NCBI GenBank assembly: GCA_964526785.1
Contig: CAZGMJ010000020.1
Coordinates: 1-64,000, forward strand
DNA length: 64,000 bases
Direction of reading: 5' to 3'
From: CAZGMJ01 sp964526785
GTDB taxonomy: Bacteria; Planctomycetota; Phycisphaerae; Sedimentisphaerales; Anaerobacaceae
Shown here: positions 37,167 through 45,692 of the stretch, piece after piece
How the letters are laid out: each line of letters opens with the position of its first letter
Numbering within the stretch: the stretch's first letter is position 1
The notes under the pieces: model-generated
What the model saw: only the letters and a program-made list of their open reading frames with translations
The model's database searches: none
What the model was told of the DNA's origin: nothing
Position numbers and translations under genes: made by a program

Positions 37167-38060
37167 TCACCCCTTATACTTCGGCTTCCCGGCCCACCCG
37201 AGTTTAGTTGCCAGCGTATCCCATTGACTGCGAATCGGATTATTCACCACAAAGAAATTGCTGTTTTCCCGCATGACTGCGACGCTATCTTCCGTCGTGA
37301 CTCGCAAAGAAACCTGCCCGTCGATGGAAAGAGTCGTCCCCTCATTGACCTCCAGCCCCACAACAGCCACTTTGCTCGCTGCGCTGACGACGATCGGCCT
37401 GAAACTCAAAGAGTGTGGGCATATCGGCGTTATTACCATAGCTTCTAATCTGGGAGCCATTATCGGACCGCCCGCTGAGAGATTATACGCCGTCGAACCC
37501 GTCGGCGTTGAAATAATCAACCCGTCGCTGACACAGCCTGCCAGCGGCTGGTCGTCCACGGCAATCTGTAGTTCAATCATACGATACGGCGGCCCGGAGG
37601 TTATGAAAACGTCATTGACCGCCGTGGCACAGAACCTCTGCCGACCGCCCCGACGCACCTCACAGCCCAGCATCATGCGTTTCTCGATTGTGACCCGCCC
37701 GCCCAGAATGTCGTCGAAGGCCTCCCTCAACTCCTCAACGCTGAATTCAGCCAAAAAGCCCAACTTCCCCATATTGACACCGATCACGGGTACTCTGGCT
37801 GCACTCAGGTTGCGCGCGGTCGAAATAATGCTTCCATCCCCGCCAAAAACCACCGCATAATCGCACTCGTCGATTCCCGGATAGGATGTTATTGGCTTGC
37901 CCCCCCCTGTCTCGGTGCACACATTCCCACGGCTCTCAACGCTATAGCTTCCGATAATAGCCGCCCTGCCAGCAATGAACTGCGTGAATTGCTCGATTGC
38001 ATCGGCTACCGGCCCCTTCTGCGGATCGCCGAACACGACCAGTTTTGGCGGGTGTCTCAT
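37167..38060 (-). CDS. nadK: NAD kinase
   Basis: This 297-aa enzyme phosphorylates NAD to NADP. The catalytic GGDGS motif (VVFGGDGSIIS) and the diagnostic DGLIISTPTGSTAYNLSAGGP region are present. The middle motif reads AVNDVFI, where NE-V is usual. The ATG at 38060 has GAGG eight bases before it. A TTG at 38078 that overlaps the dxs stop would add six residues. dxs lies directly upstream (14 bases between its stop and this ATG), so they are cotranscribed. Confidence 0.95.
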   Translation of the reverse strand: MRHPPKLVVFGDPQKGPVADAIEQFTQFIAGRAAIIGSYSVESRGNVCTETGGGKPITSYPGIDECDYAVVFGGDGSIISTARNLSAARVPVIGVNMGKLGFLAEFSVEELREAFDDILGGRVTIEKRMMLGCEVRRGGRQRFCATAVNDVFITSGPPYRMIELQIAVDDQPLAGCVSDGLIISTPTGSTAYNLSAGGPIMAPRLEAMVITPICPHSLSFRPIVVSAASKVAVVGLEVNEGTTLSIDGQVSLRVTTEDSVAVMRENSNFFVVNNPIRSQWDTLATKLGWAGKPKYKG

Positions 38061-38074
38061 TTGATGTGCCTCGA

Positions 38075-40027
38075 TCAAGGCCTGTTGTCCAACATCTCCT
38101 CAGCCGTCGCCACAATACTATCGGCATTCACCTTGGCATCCGTTAACTGCTGCGCGCGCGTGTCATGACTCATAAATCGTCTCGGCGCCCCCAGAATCCG
38201 AACCGCTGTCAGGCTTCTGCCCGTCGCGACTGCCGCCTCCAGGACTGCTGAACCGAAACCACAGGCACCGCCGTGGTCCTCTGCTATGATAACAGGTGCC
38301 TGGCCATTGCAGAGTCCGGTAATCTTCTCGTCAACCGGGGCCGCAAACCGTCCGTTGTATACATCGGCAGATATGCCGCGTTGGGCCATCATCTCAGCCG
38401 CCTTCAGGGCCTCGGCGAGCATACACCCAAAACCAACGATATGAATCGCCGCTTCCTTTGTCTTGCGTACCTGAAGGCTGCGACCCAGTACGAACGGACT
38501 CTTGCATGCCGCCCGCACATAATCTTCCGGGGGGACACCGTCCTTCGGATACCTGATAACCACAGGCTTATCGGACGCAAAAGCAAATTCCAGTGCCAGT
38601 CGCATCTCCAGGTCGTTCGATGGTGCAGTTACCACCATGTTGGGCATCATTCGCATATACCCCACGTCCATGAGTCCGTGATGTGTTGGTCCGTCAGACC
38701 CCACGAAGCCGGCACGATCGACACAAAAGACCACGGGCAGGTCCTGAAGCGCCACCTCCTGGAAGACCTGATCGAAAGCACGCTGGAGAAAAGTAGAGTA
38801 TATGCACACTACGGGCCTCAGCCCCGTCTTCGCCAGTCCCGCCGCAATGTCTACCGCCGCACTCTCAGCGATCCCCACATCATAAAACCGATCCACAAAT
38901 CGCTTGCGAAACTCCATCAACCCCGTACCATCGCACATCGCGGATGTGATTGCCACGATGCGTTCATCCTCCTCCGCGAGTTGCGTCAGGTGTTCTCCAA
39001 AGACACTCGTGTACGTCCTCTTGTCGGAGGCGGGCCGTGGTTCGACGCAATTGCCGTTAATCTTGAACGGACCGGTGGAATGATACTTACTTGGCTTTGC
39101 ATCCGCCGGCTCGAAGCCTTTGCCCTTTTGTGTGTGAATATGCAGAATCGCGGGGTGCTCCAGATGACGCAGTGCTTCGAACAGTTGAATCAGTGATTCA
39201 ATATCATGGCCGTCGACGGGCCCGAAATAAGGAATATTCATACTCTCGAACATCTGGCTGGCGGTCAGGACCATTCGAATACTCTTCTTGAACCTCTCAA
39301 GAGCTTCATCCATGCTCCTGCCGATGACCGGCATATGTTCCAGTATCGAGCTGGTTGTCTTGCGGAGATCCTCATACGTATGGCTAAGCCGGATCTTCGA
39401 AAAGTACTTCGCCATGGCACCCACGGTTGCGTCGATGGCCATGCTGTTGTCGTTGAGAATAATCAGCAGTTGCCGCTTGACCAGCCCCAGATTATTCAGA
39501 CCCTCGAACGAGACACCATTGACGATGCTCGCGTCGCCGACAACCGCAACGACCTTCCGCTGCTCCTCGTCGGCTTCCTTTGTTGCTTCATCCGCACCTT
39601 CTGGGGCCTGCCGGCGTGCCGCCCTCTTCACCTGTTCCCCCAGCGCCATGCCGATAGCTGTCGGAATAGACGTTCCCGCATGGCCGACTGCAAACCGATC
39701 GTATGGGCTCTCAGCCGGATTGGGAAAACCGCTCAACCCTCCTGCCTGCCTCAACCTGACAAATTGGTCCTTTCGCCCCGTTATGATCTTGTGCGCATAG
39801 GATTGATGCCCCACGTCCCACAAAAGGGCATCGTGCTGGAAATCGAATGCTCTGTGCAGGGCCAGTGTAAGCTCTACAACCCCCAGATTGCTGGCCAAAT
39901 GCCCGCCCGTCTTGCTGACAGAATCCAGAATCAGTTGGCGAACCTCCCCGGCCAACGCTTTCAACTGCGTCGTCGAGAGTTCTTTCAGATCAGCCGGGCC
40001 ATTAATGCGTTCCAGCAATTCAGACAT
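38075..40027 (-). CDS. dxs: 1-deoxy-D-xylulose-5-phosphate synthase
   Basis: This 650-aa thiamine-diphosphate enzyme joins pyruvate and glyceraldehyde 3-phosphate, the first step of the MEP isoprenoid pathway. LLWDVGHQSYAHKIITGR, PYFGPVDGHD and the transketolase C-terminal domain fit Dxs. The thiamine motif reads GDAS (164-167) where GDGA is usual, with Asn in LNDNSMAI retained. About 20 charged residues (137-157) are inserted just before it. The ATG at 40027 begins MSELLERI; longer in-frame extensions look untranslated. nadK follows with overlap or near-overlap, and ispA, of the same pathway, is upstream on the same strand. Confidence 0.95.
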   Translation of the reverse strand: MSELLERINGPADLKELSTTQLKALAGEVRQLILDSVSKTGGHLASNLGVVELTLALHRAFDFQHDALLWDVGHQSYAHKIITGRKDQFVRLRQAGGLSGFPNPAESPYDRFAVGHAGTSIPTAIGMALGEQVKRAARRQAPEGADEATKEADEEQRKVVAVVGDASIVNGVSFEGLNNLGLVKRQLLIILNDNSMAIDATVGAMAKYFSKIRLSHTYEDLRKTTSSILEHMPVIGRSMDEALERFKKSIRMVLTASQMFESMNIPYFGPVDGHDIESLIQLFEALRHLEHPAILHIHTQKGKGFEPADAKPSKYHSTGPFKINGNCVEPRPASDKRTYTSVFGEHLTQLAEEDERIVAITSAMCDGTGLMEFRKRFVDRFYDVGIAESAAVDIAAGLAKTGLRPVVCIYSTFLQRAFDQVFQEVALQDLPVVFCVDRAGFVGSDGPTHHGLMDVGYMRMMPNMVVTAPSNDLEMRLALEFAFASDKPVVIRYPKDGVPPEDYVRAACKSPFVLGRSLQVRKTKEAAIHIVGFGCMLAEALKAAEMMAQRGISADVYNGRFAAPVDEKITGLCNGQAPVIIAEDHGGACGFGSAVLEAAVATGRSLTAVRILGAPRRFMSHDTRAQQLTDAKVNADSIVATAEEMLDNRP

Positions 40028-40241
40028 CCCTTTTCTTTCTGTTACGTGGTTAGAATCGCCCCCCAAACGCCCTCCGAGGGCCAATATGCGTATGTACGCC
40101 ACCCAACTCCTTGCACTATAGCAGCTTAGCGGTTCCCCTGCCAATGAAAAACCGCTTTCTCGCCCACACGCTCTCCCGAAAATGGCTGGTAAGCGACCCG
40201 CCACACCTGTTTAACCAGCATTCAGCATAAGGCGAGCGAAC

Positions 40242-40274
40242 AAAAAAGGGGCCAAAGCTTCCTGCCCGGGCCCC
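40242..40274 (-). terminator. Rho-independent terminator, minus strand
   Basis: Read leftward, GGGGCC (40274-40269) pairs with GGCCCC (40253-40248), followed by TTTTTTG (40247 down). The stem is GC-rich and the T-run clear. It lies between ispA and dxs, far from both, and might end a small minus-strand RNA. Confidence 0.6.
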
Positions 40275-40702
40275 GTTGATTCGAAATAGGGTATTTTCCA
40301 TGTGAGAGACGATCTGTCAGGGTTCCCATGAAGGCGGAGGTCTGATGAGGACAGGCGAGTAAGTGGACGCAATGGTCCTGTCGAATTCACATGCGTCCTG
40401 TACGATAGATTCCCATTTTTGCCCCCCAGCCATTCGTATAACTGGTATGGCCAGGAAAAACCATAACATCGAGATGGGACATTTGCTTGCTGTCACGGTA
40501 GTCACCCCACTGTGATTTACGGAGGTACATACCCCCCTGATATTACCAAACTGGTGACTGTATCGACGCCCCCCGCAATTCTTCATTAACCAAAGTACGC
40601 CCTGCCCAAACCCGCTTTTCTCAGCCTCGCTCGCCCACCGCCGATATCAGTATTGCGGGGCGGCACCCGTGCAAAGTCCGAATAATGTGATGCATCGCGT
40701 TC

Positions 40703-40725
40703 GGCCTTTTCAATACAAAAAGGCC
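40703..40725. terminator. Terminator-like hairpin after ispA
   Basis: GGCCTTTT (40703-40710) and AAAAGGCC (40718-40725) form an 8-bp stem with a seven-base loop. It sits about 160 bases past the ispA stop. The A/T tracts inside the stem give it bidirectional character. Confidence 0.4.
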
Positions 40726-40883
40726 CGATTTGTTCGGACCAGCCAATGCCAAAAAAAACAGGAAATTACTGCACGTCGCCGACTGTGAAATGACAGCTTC
40801 GGCATCGCCGAAAGCAATTCGCGGCTTGTTGACAACCGGCCCGCGGTCAGCAAGCCGACGCAATGACAGTGGATTGCCTACGT

Positions 40884-41789
40884 TCAGCGCCTGCGTTGCA
40901 GAAGCGCCATCGCCAGCTGCCGCAGGACTTCTGCACTGTCTCCAAAAGGCCTCAGACACTCCACAGCCTGCCGGGCCAATGCCCGTTCGCGCTGTCTCGC
41001 CTCATCGATCCCCACGACCGACGGATAGGTGCACTTATCGGCTTTCTGGTCTTTTCCAGCGGTCTTGCCGAGTTGCTCGCTTGAAGCGCTGACATCGAGG
41101 ATGTCGTCTGCAATTTGAAAGCCGAGACCAATGCGCAGGCCATACTCGCCAAGAAGATCGATTTGCTTGCCGTCGCCCCCTCCGCAGATCGCCCCCATGA
41201 CAGCCGCACATCGAAACATCTTTGCCGTCTTATTGGAGTGGATGTATTCGAGCAACCGCTCGTCTCCTCCGTTGCTCTCGGCCTCGAGATCCGCCATCTG
41301 TCCTGCGATCATACCGCCGCCGCCCGCATCTTTGGCAAGGCGCGATATCAGGCGCACGGCTGTCTCGCTCGAATCAATTTCGTCGGCCAGTATCTCGAAC
41401 GCCAGCGTCACAAGCGCATCTCCCGTGAGGATTGCAGTCGCCTCATCAAACACCTTGTGGCATGTAGGTCTGCCGCGGCGTAAATCATCGTCGTCCATAG
41501 CGGGAAGGTCGTCATGCACCAGCGAGTACGTATGTACGATCTCGACCACCGCGGCCGCGATTTCAGCGTTTCGATTAACCCTGCCGCAAACAAGTTCGCA
41601 GCACCACAACAGCAGAGCCGCCCGCACCCGTTTGCCCGGCGCAACCAGAGTATAACGCAGCGCCTCGCTCAACCGGGGCTGCATTTCGCTGTGCTGATCG
41701 AGCAGTTCCTCCAGTGTCCGATTCACAGACTGCGCGCGTCCGGCCAACACGGCCGTAAAATCAGAATCAGTTGCTCGTTGAGCGGACAT
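40884..41789 (-). CDS. ispA: Polyprenyl (farnesyl) diphosphate synthase
   Basis: This 301-aa trans-prenyltransferase condenses isopentenyl units into farnesyl or geranyl diphosphate. The first Asp-rich motif is LVHDDLPAMDDDDLRRG with the GRPTCHKVF block. The second is QIADDILD. Residues before the first motif (VHTYSLVHDD) suggest short-chain products. GAGG is six bases before the ATG. It diverges from miaA with an 80-base gap and precedes dxs on the same strand, separated by a long gap. Confidence 0.92.
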   Translation of the reverse strand: MSAQRATDSDFTAVLAGRAQSVNRTLEELLDQHSEMQPRLSEALRYTLVAPGKRVRAALLLWCCELVCGRVNRNAEIAAAVVEIVHTYSLVHDDLPAMDDDDLRRGRPTCHKVFDEATAILTGDALVTLAFEILADEIDSSETAVRLISRLAKDAGGGGMIAGQMADLEAESNGGDERLLEYIHSNKTAKMFRCAAVMGAICGGGDGKQIDLLGEYGLRIGLGFQIADDILDVSASSEQLGKTAGKDQKADKCTYPSVVGIDEARQRERALARQAVECLRPFGDSAEVLRQLAMALLQRRR

Positions 41790-41869
41790 AGCGACCTCTT
41801 GCTGCGGTGGTCAACGAATTTTGCAAATGGCTATTAACTCAAACCGCTTGATTCCTTATTATATGCCCC

Positions 41870-42832
41870 GTGAGCACGGACAGCAACAACTCATACGACC
41901 ACGGCCGGATGGTCCTGATCTTGGGTGTGACCGCCTCCGGAAAAGGCCGGCTGGCTTTCGATCTGGCCAGACAGCGCGGTGCGCAAATCGTCAGCATCGA
42001 TTCGATGAAGGTCTATCGCCGAATGGACATCGGTACCGCCAAACCCTCGCCCCGCCGCCGTCAGGCCGTACCTTACCACATGATCGACGTCGTCGAGCCG
42101 AACGAGTCCTTCAGCGTCGGCATGTTCCTCGAACAATCGCAACAGGCCATAGCGGCTGTCCGCAAGGCAGGGCGGCCGGTCATCGCCGTCGGCGGGACGG
42201 CGCTCTATATCAAGGCCCTGCTCCAGGGCCTCTTTGAAGGCCCCGGCAGCGACCAGGCTATACGCAATCGCCTCGCAGACCGAGCCCGCACCGAAGGTCT
42301 GGAGAGCCTCCACCGGGAATTGACCCGCATCGACCCGATTGCAGCCGAACGCATCCACCAAAACGACCGCAAGCGTATCATTCGGGCTCTTGAAGTGTAT
42401 CGGCTTACGGGCAAACCCATATCCAGCTTCCAGCAGCAATGGACCGCACAGCCGCGGTCCTCCTCGGACTGGATACTCATTGGGCTTCGCCGCAGAAAGG
42501 AAGACGCAAGCAGCCGAATCAACGAAAGAGTCAAGCAAATGATCGAAGCCGGTCTGGTCGAGGAAGTCCGTGCGCTGCTGAATGAAGAACAGCCGCTGAG
42601 CAAACAGGCCCGATGCGCTATTGGCTATGCCGAGATAATCGAACATCTCCGAGGCCGCATGCCCCTGGATAAGGCAATAGAACGCATCAAGATAAACACC
42701 CGCCGACTCGCCAAGGGTCAGCGAACCTGGTTCAAGACGTTCAAGGATGTGCGCTGGTTGGATATTGAATCCGATGAGAGTCCCCAGAGCATCCTCAACA
42801 GAGCCGCCGACGTGCTCGATTCCCTCGACTGA
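41870..42832 (+). CDS. miaA: tRNA dimethylallyltransferase MiaA
   Basis: This 320-aa enzyme adds a dimethylallyl group to A37 of tRNAs reading UNN codons, using the product of the isoprenoid pathway. DSMKVYRRMDIGTAKP, PYHMIDVVEPNESFSV and VGGTALYIKALLQG are family blocks. The P-loop reads TASGKG: Lys25 is kept but Gly26 replaces the usual Thr/Ser that coordinates Mg. The start is uncertain: a GTG at 41870 is listed, and an ATG at 41909 would begin MVLILGVTASGKG. It diverges from ispA. Confidence 0.93.
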   Translation: MSTDSNNSYDHGRMVLILGVTASGKGRLAFDLARQRGAQIVSIDSMKVYRRMDIGTAKPSPRRRQAVPYHMIDVVEPNESFSVGMFLEQSQQAIAAVRKAGRPVIAVGGTALYIKALLQGLFEGPGSDQAIRNRLADRARTEGLESLHRELTRIDPIAAERIHQNDRKRIIRALEVYRLTGKPISSFQQQWTAQPRSSSDWILIGLRRRKEDASSRINERVKQMIEAGLVEEVRALLNEEQPLSKQARCAIGYAEIIEHLRGRMPLDKAIERIKINTRRLAKGQRTWFKTFKDVRWLDIESDESPQSILNRAADVLDSLD

Positions 42833-42887
42833 CACAAATGCCCGTGATGCGGACCACCCCGGACGCAATGCCGGCGCCAAACAGCAA

Positions 42888-43469
42888 TTACACCGCCTGC
42901 AACTCCCGCTCGGCGTTCATCACTACCGCTGTATCGCCCAGCACAAGTTGGCGCAGCAGACTTACGGGCACGCGCGTGACACCCATGCTGAAAATCTTGT
43001 CCTCCACCATGGACGCAATCGCGCGAGCAGTCTGTTGACTCACGCCGTGTTCGGCTACCACATCTCCGACGATCCGCGATTTGTCCCAGCGCGATCGCGC
43101 CTCGAATCCGCTGCCCTGCGCCAGTGCCTGAGCATCCGTCAATTCCCGAACATCCACCGGCACCACCTCGATCCGCGCACGCTTGAGACGTCGCCCCAGA
43201 TGATGATCCTCAACCGCCGCCGCCGCATCTTCGTAGTTCGTCGAGGTCAGCACAACCTTTACAATCGAGAGTATCTCGCTGCTGGTTACCTGGCGACGTT
43301 CGCGACGATGATACAGATAGTATGTCACCACTTCGGCCAATTGCTCGGCCGCATAAATATCCCCCCGCCCCACGCTGGTTAGCGCATTGCTGATCGTTCC
43401 CAGTACTTTCGTGTGCAGGTATTCCTCAACGCTGCCATCTTCCTTGATGACCTTGAGTCGTGTCTTCAT
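42888..43469 (-). CDS. ATP-cone domain protein
   Basis: This 193-aa protein begins with an ATP-cone domain (about residues 5-95: VIKEDGSVEEYLHTKVL onward), the nucleotide-sensing fold of NrdR and class I/III ribonucleotide reductases. The second half (about 105-193) may hold a diverged second cone-like or helical region. It has no zinc finger. It lies 112 bases downstream of nrdR on the same strand, so it may share NrdR's role in sensing ATP/dATP, perhaps as a partner. Its exact function is unknown. Confidence 0.75.
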   Translation of the reverse strand: MKTRLKVIKEDGSVEEYLHTKVLGTISNALTSVGRGDIYAAEQLAEVVTYYLYHRRERRQVTSSEILSIVKVVLTSTNYEDAAAAVEDHHLGRRLKRARIEVVPVDVRELTDAQALAQGSGFEARSRWDKSRIVGDVVAEHGVSQQTARAIASMVEDKIFSMGVTRVPVSLLRQLVLGDTAVVMNAERELQAV

Positions 43470-43581
43470 CGTACCCTTTTGCCTCCCTGCAAAACAGACC
43501 TGCTCATAGTGAAGAACCCTTATATGCTGTTTGTTTGTTCGTCAGACTCGGCCTTGCGCCGCACCCGGAACCTCCTGCGAT

Positions 43582-44070
43582 CTACTGGAACAGTGTAGCC
43601 TGTCCTTCAGAATCACGATCCCCAATAAGCTGGCTTATTTCTTCCATCAACTCCTCGGCGTCCCGGAAGTCGCGATACACGCTGGCAAAACGAATATACG
43701 CAACATTGTCCAGTTTTCGCAAATGCTGCATCACGCGCTCACCCACGAAGGCGCTGGTGACCTCCTTATCGAATTCCCTGAATATGCTCTCCTCAACTTT
43801 GTCTGCCACATCCTGAATCTGTTCGGCCGACACCGGCCTCTTATAACACGCTTTCTGAAGCCCCGCAATCACTTTGTTTCGATCGTAGGGCACACGGGTT
43901 TCGTCCTTCTTGATAACACTCAGTTTGAAACTCTCACCGATACGTTCGTACGTCGTGAACCGCCTCCGGCACGCCAGACACTGCCGTCGCCGCCGTATGA
44001 CACGTCCACCTTCGCTCGAACGCGAATCGATGACTTTGTCCCTGTCTTCCTTGCAAAAAGGACATCTCAT
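43582..44070 (-). CDS. nrdR: Transcriptional repressor NrdR
   Basis: This 162-aa repressor represses ribonucleotide reductase genes when dATP is high. The N-terminal zinc ribbon (MRCPFCKEDRDKVIDSR and CLACRRRFTTYER, four Cys) binds NrdR boxes. The ATP-cone follows (about 49-140). No reductase gene is in the window, so its targets are elsewhere. A second ATP-cone gene follows. I did not see a clear pair of NrdR boxes in its own leader. Confidence 0.95.
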   Translation of the reverse strand: MRCPFCKEDRDKVIDSRSSEGGRVIRRRRQCLACRRRFTTYERIGESFKLSVIKKDETRVPYDRNKVIAGLQKACYKRPVSAEQIQDVADKVEESIFREFDKEVTSAFVGERVMQHLRKLDNVAYIRFASVYRDFRDAEELMEEISQLIGDRDSEGQATLFQ

Positions 44071-44753
44071 TTAGCACTTGCTACCCACCAGCCAACTTCC
44101 TGCAATTGCGTGCTTACGAACGAACACCTGCACAGCACGACATCTGGTTAAGATCGGATTGTAGAGCCCACATCTTGTATGTCAAATAAAATATTGCCAA
44201 AGCCGACTCCGCCGGCGTTCGCCCCACAAATGCACGTGGGCCGGGAACTACACTCGACCCAAACGCCGCGCAACAAGAAAAGCCTCTGCGCGCGGCACGC
44301 AGAGGCCAACTCGGAAAGAAACTTCATGCCCCCCCAGAAGTCTGGCATAGTATTCAACCAAATGTCTCTTCCCGCTCCAGTCGGTCGAATTCAGTATCCG
44401 GAAATCGTCCGGTATTCTGACAAAAAGAAGGTTGAGCTTGATTCGCTATCCGCTGACAGCCGGCCCCAGTCGGACCTGGTTCTGTCCTTTTCAATTGCCC
44501 AACCTCACTTAAAGTGTACCATCATATCAGTCTGTTGCCAAATTCCGGCGTGCATTTTTCGCCCTCAGGTCCAACAGAAAATGCCCGCCGGATACATGCC
44601 GGCCGCCGGGGGGAAAAATGCTGCGCAGTGAGTACCGTTGACCTCCTCGTGAGCAGCCGATATTCTCCGACAAAATGCCCCTCCCACCGACATCACGCCT
44701 CCGCCCTTCGCACCCCGAGCGCAAACATCAGCCGAATCGAACATCCGATGAAT
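44071..44753. other. Gap between nrdR and the parvulin gene, no confident gene
   Basis: Nearly 700 bases without a supported gene. A plus-strand open frame (44179-44631, 150 codons) has no family features and runs through the terminator below. A strong minus-strand terminator at 44272-44306 lies about 450 bases after the parvulin stop, suggesting a long 3' leader or an unrecognised small RNA. Confidence 0.45.
44272..44306 (-). terminator. Strong rho-independent terminator, minus strand
   Basis: GCCTCTGCG (44282-44290) and CGCAGAGGC (44298-44306) form a perfect 9-bp stem with a seven-base loop. Read leftward it is followed by TTTTCTTGTT. Best explained as ending a transcript that includes the parvulin operon or a small RNA. 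Confidence 0.65.
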
Positions 44754-45611
44754 CTACACTTCCTTAATCTCTGCCCTGGACTTCAGACTATCAATAAATG
44801 CATTGATGGCTTCTTCTCGTTTGCGTTCCCGGAGCTTCTCCACAATGTGGCTTCGCACCTCCTTCAGGGGTGCTATCGTCGCAGGCCGTCGGTCATAGAC
44901 CTTGGCGATGTGAAAGCCGAACCGACTGCGGAACACGTCGCTCGTCTGCCCCTCGCCCAGATTGAATACAACGTCCTCGAATTCCTCGACCATCTGGCCC
45001 CGGCTCACATAGCCCAGATCGCCCCCGCTGTCCGCACAATCCGTGTACTTGTCGACAACCACCTCGAAAGGCGTACCGCCGCTCAGTTCCTTGTGAGCTT
45101 CGCTGATCGATTGCAGTGCACTCTCTTCGTCGCTCTGCCAGTTGACGTACTTGACAATGTGCGCCACCCGCACCTGCTCGTCGATCTCAAAATCCTGCTT
45201 ATGGCGGTCATAGTAACTCTTGATCGACTGCTCGGACGGATCGCCCACTTCCTCACACACCTGGTTGAGTCGCTTCTCGACCCGCAGGTGGCGCTCCAGT
45301 TCCTCCTTGATTGCCGCCTCGTTCTCGACGCCGAAGTCCTTGTACATGGCCTGTTCGTCTTCGTACTGTTCCTTGATCTTTGCGAACGTCGCTTCGATCT
45401 CTTCGCTCGGAACCTCGCTGCCGTCCTGCTGAGCGTCCTGATTGATCAATATCCGCTCGATCACGTTCTCTTTCGACCAGTCCATAAGCTGCGCTTCTCG
45501 GCTCTCAGCCTCCATGTCCGCAAATGTCGCCTCATACTGGGGCCGAAGCCGATCTGCTTCGCGCTGTACTTCCTGATAGTCGATTCGCTTACCGTTTACC
45601 ATCCACGTCAT
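44754..45611 (-). CDS. Parvulin-type peptidyl-prolyl isomerase
   Basis: This 285-aa protein has an N-terminal helical SurA-like chaperone region (about 1-145). A parvulin domain (about 150-245) follows: VRVAHIVKYV, then GGDLGYVSRGQMVEEFEDVVF and FGFHIAKVYDRRPA. It catalyses cis/trans isomerisation of X-Pro bonds and probably holds unfolded clients. There is no signal peptide, so unlike SurA it should be cytoplasmic. AAGGA lies eight bases before the ATG. The thymidylate synthase-like gene is upstream by about 80 bases. Confidence 0.88.
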   Translation of the reverse strand: MTWMVNGKRIDYQEVQREADRLRPQYEATFADMEAESREAQLMDWSKENVIERILINQDAQQDGSEVPSEEIEATFAKIKEQYEDEQAMYKDFGVENEAAIKEELERHLRVEKRLNQVCEEVGDPSEQSIKSYYDRHKQDFEIDEQVRVAHIVKYVNWQSDEESALQSISEAHKELSGGTPFEVVVDKYTDCADSGGDLGYVSRGQMVEEFEDVVFNLGEGQTSDVFRSRFGFHIAKVYDRRPATIAPLKEVRSHIVEKLRERKREEAINAFIDSLKSRAEIKEV

Positions 45612-45692
45612 CGTTCATTCCTTCATAATAGACAAAAAGAACGCCGAGCCCGGCGCACTATGCCGTTTCAAATATCGATCAACGCAACATCG

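Larger units (their letters stand above)
40028..40883. other. Long gap between ispA and dxs, no confident gene
   Basis: About 850 bases without a gene I can support. It holds two hairpins listed separately and an imperfect palindrome GGAGGTA-CA-TACCCCC (40521-40536). A minus-strand open frame of 89 codons (40317-40586) ends 42 bases before the terminator, but its composition looks random. A short untranslated RNA reading leftward is possible. No TPP riboswitch or tRNA was recognised. Confidence 0.45.

Noticed and set aside
40275..40310. TTCGAAT-like T-loop suggesting a tRNA
   Set aside because: The flanking 5-bp stem does not pair, and no acceptor or anticodon arm was found.
40317..40586. 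Minus-strand open frame of 89 codons before the terminator at 40274
   Set aside because: No ribosome site, irregular composition, and no recognisable domain; a non-coding RNA is equally likely.
44179..44631. Plus-strand open frame of 150 codons
   Set aside because: It crosses the strong terminator and shows no family features or codon bias like the neighbours.
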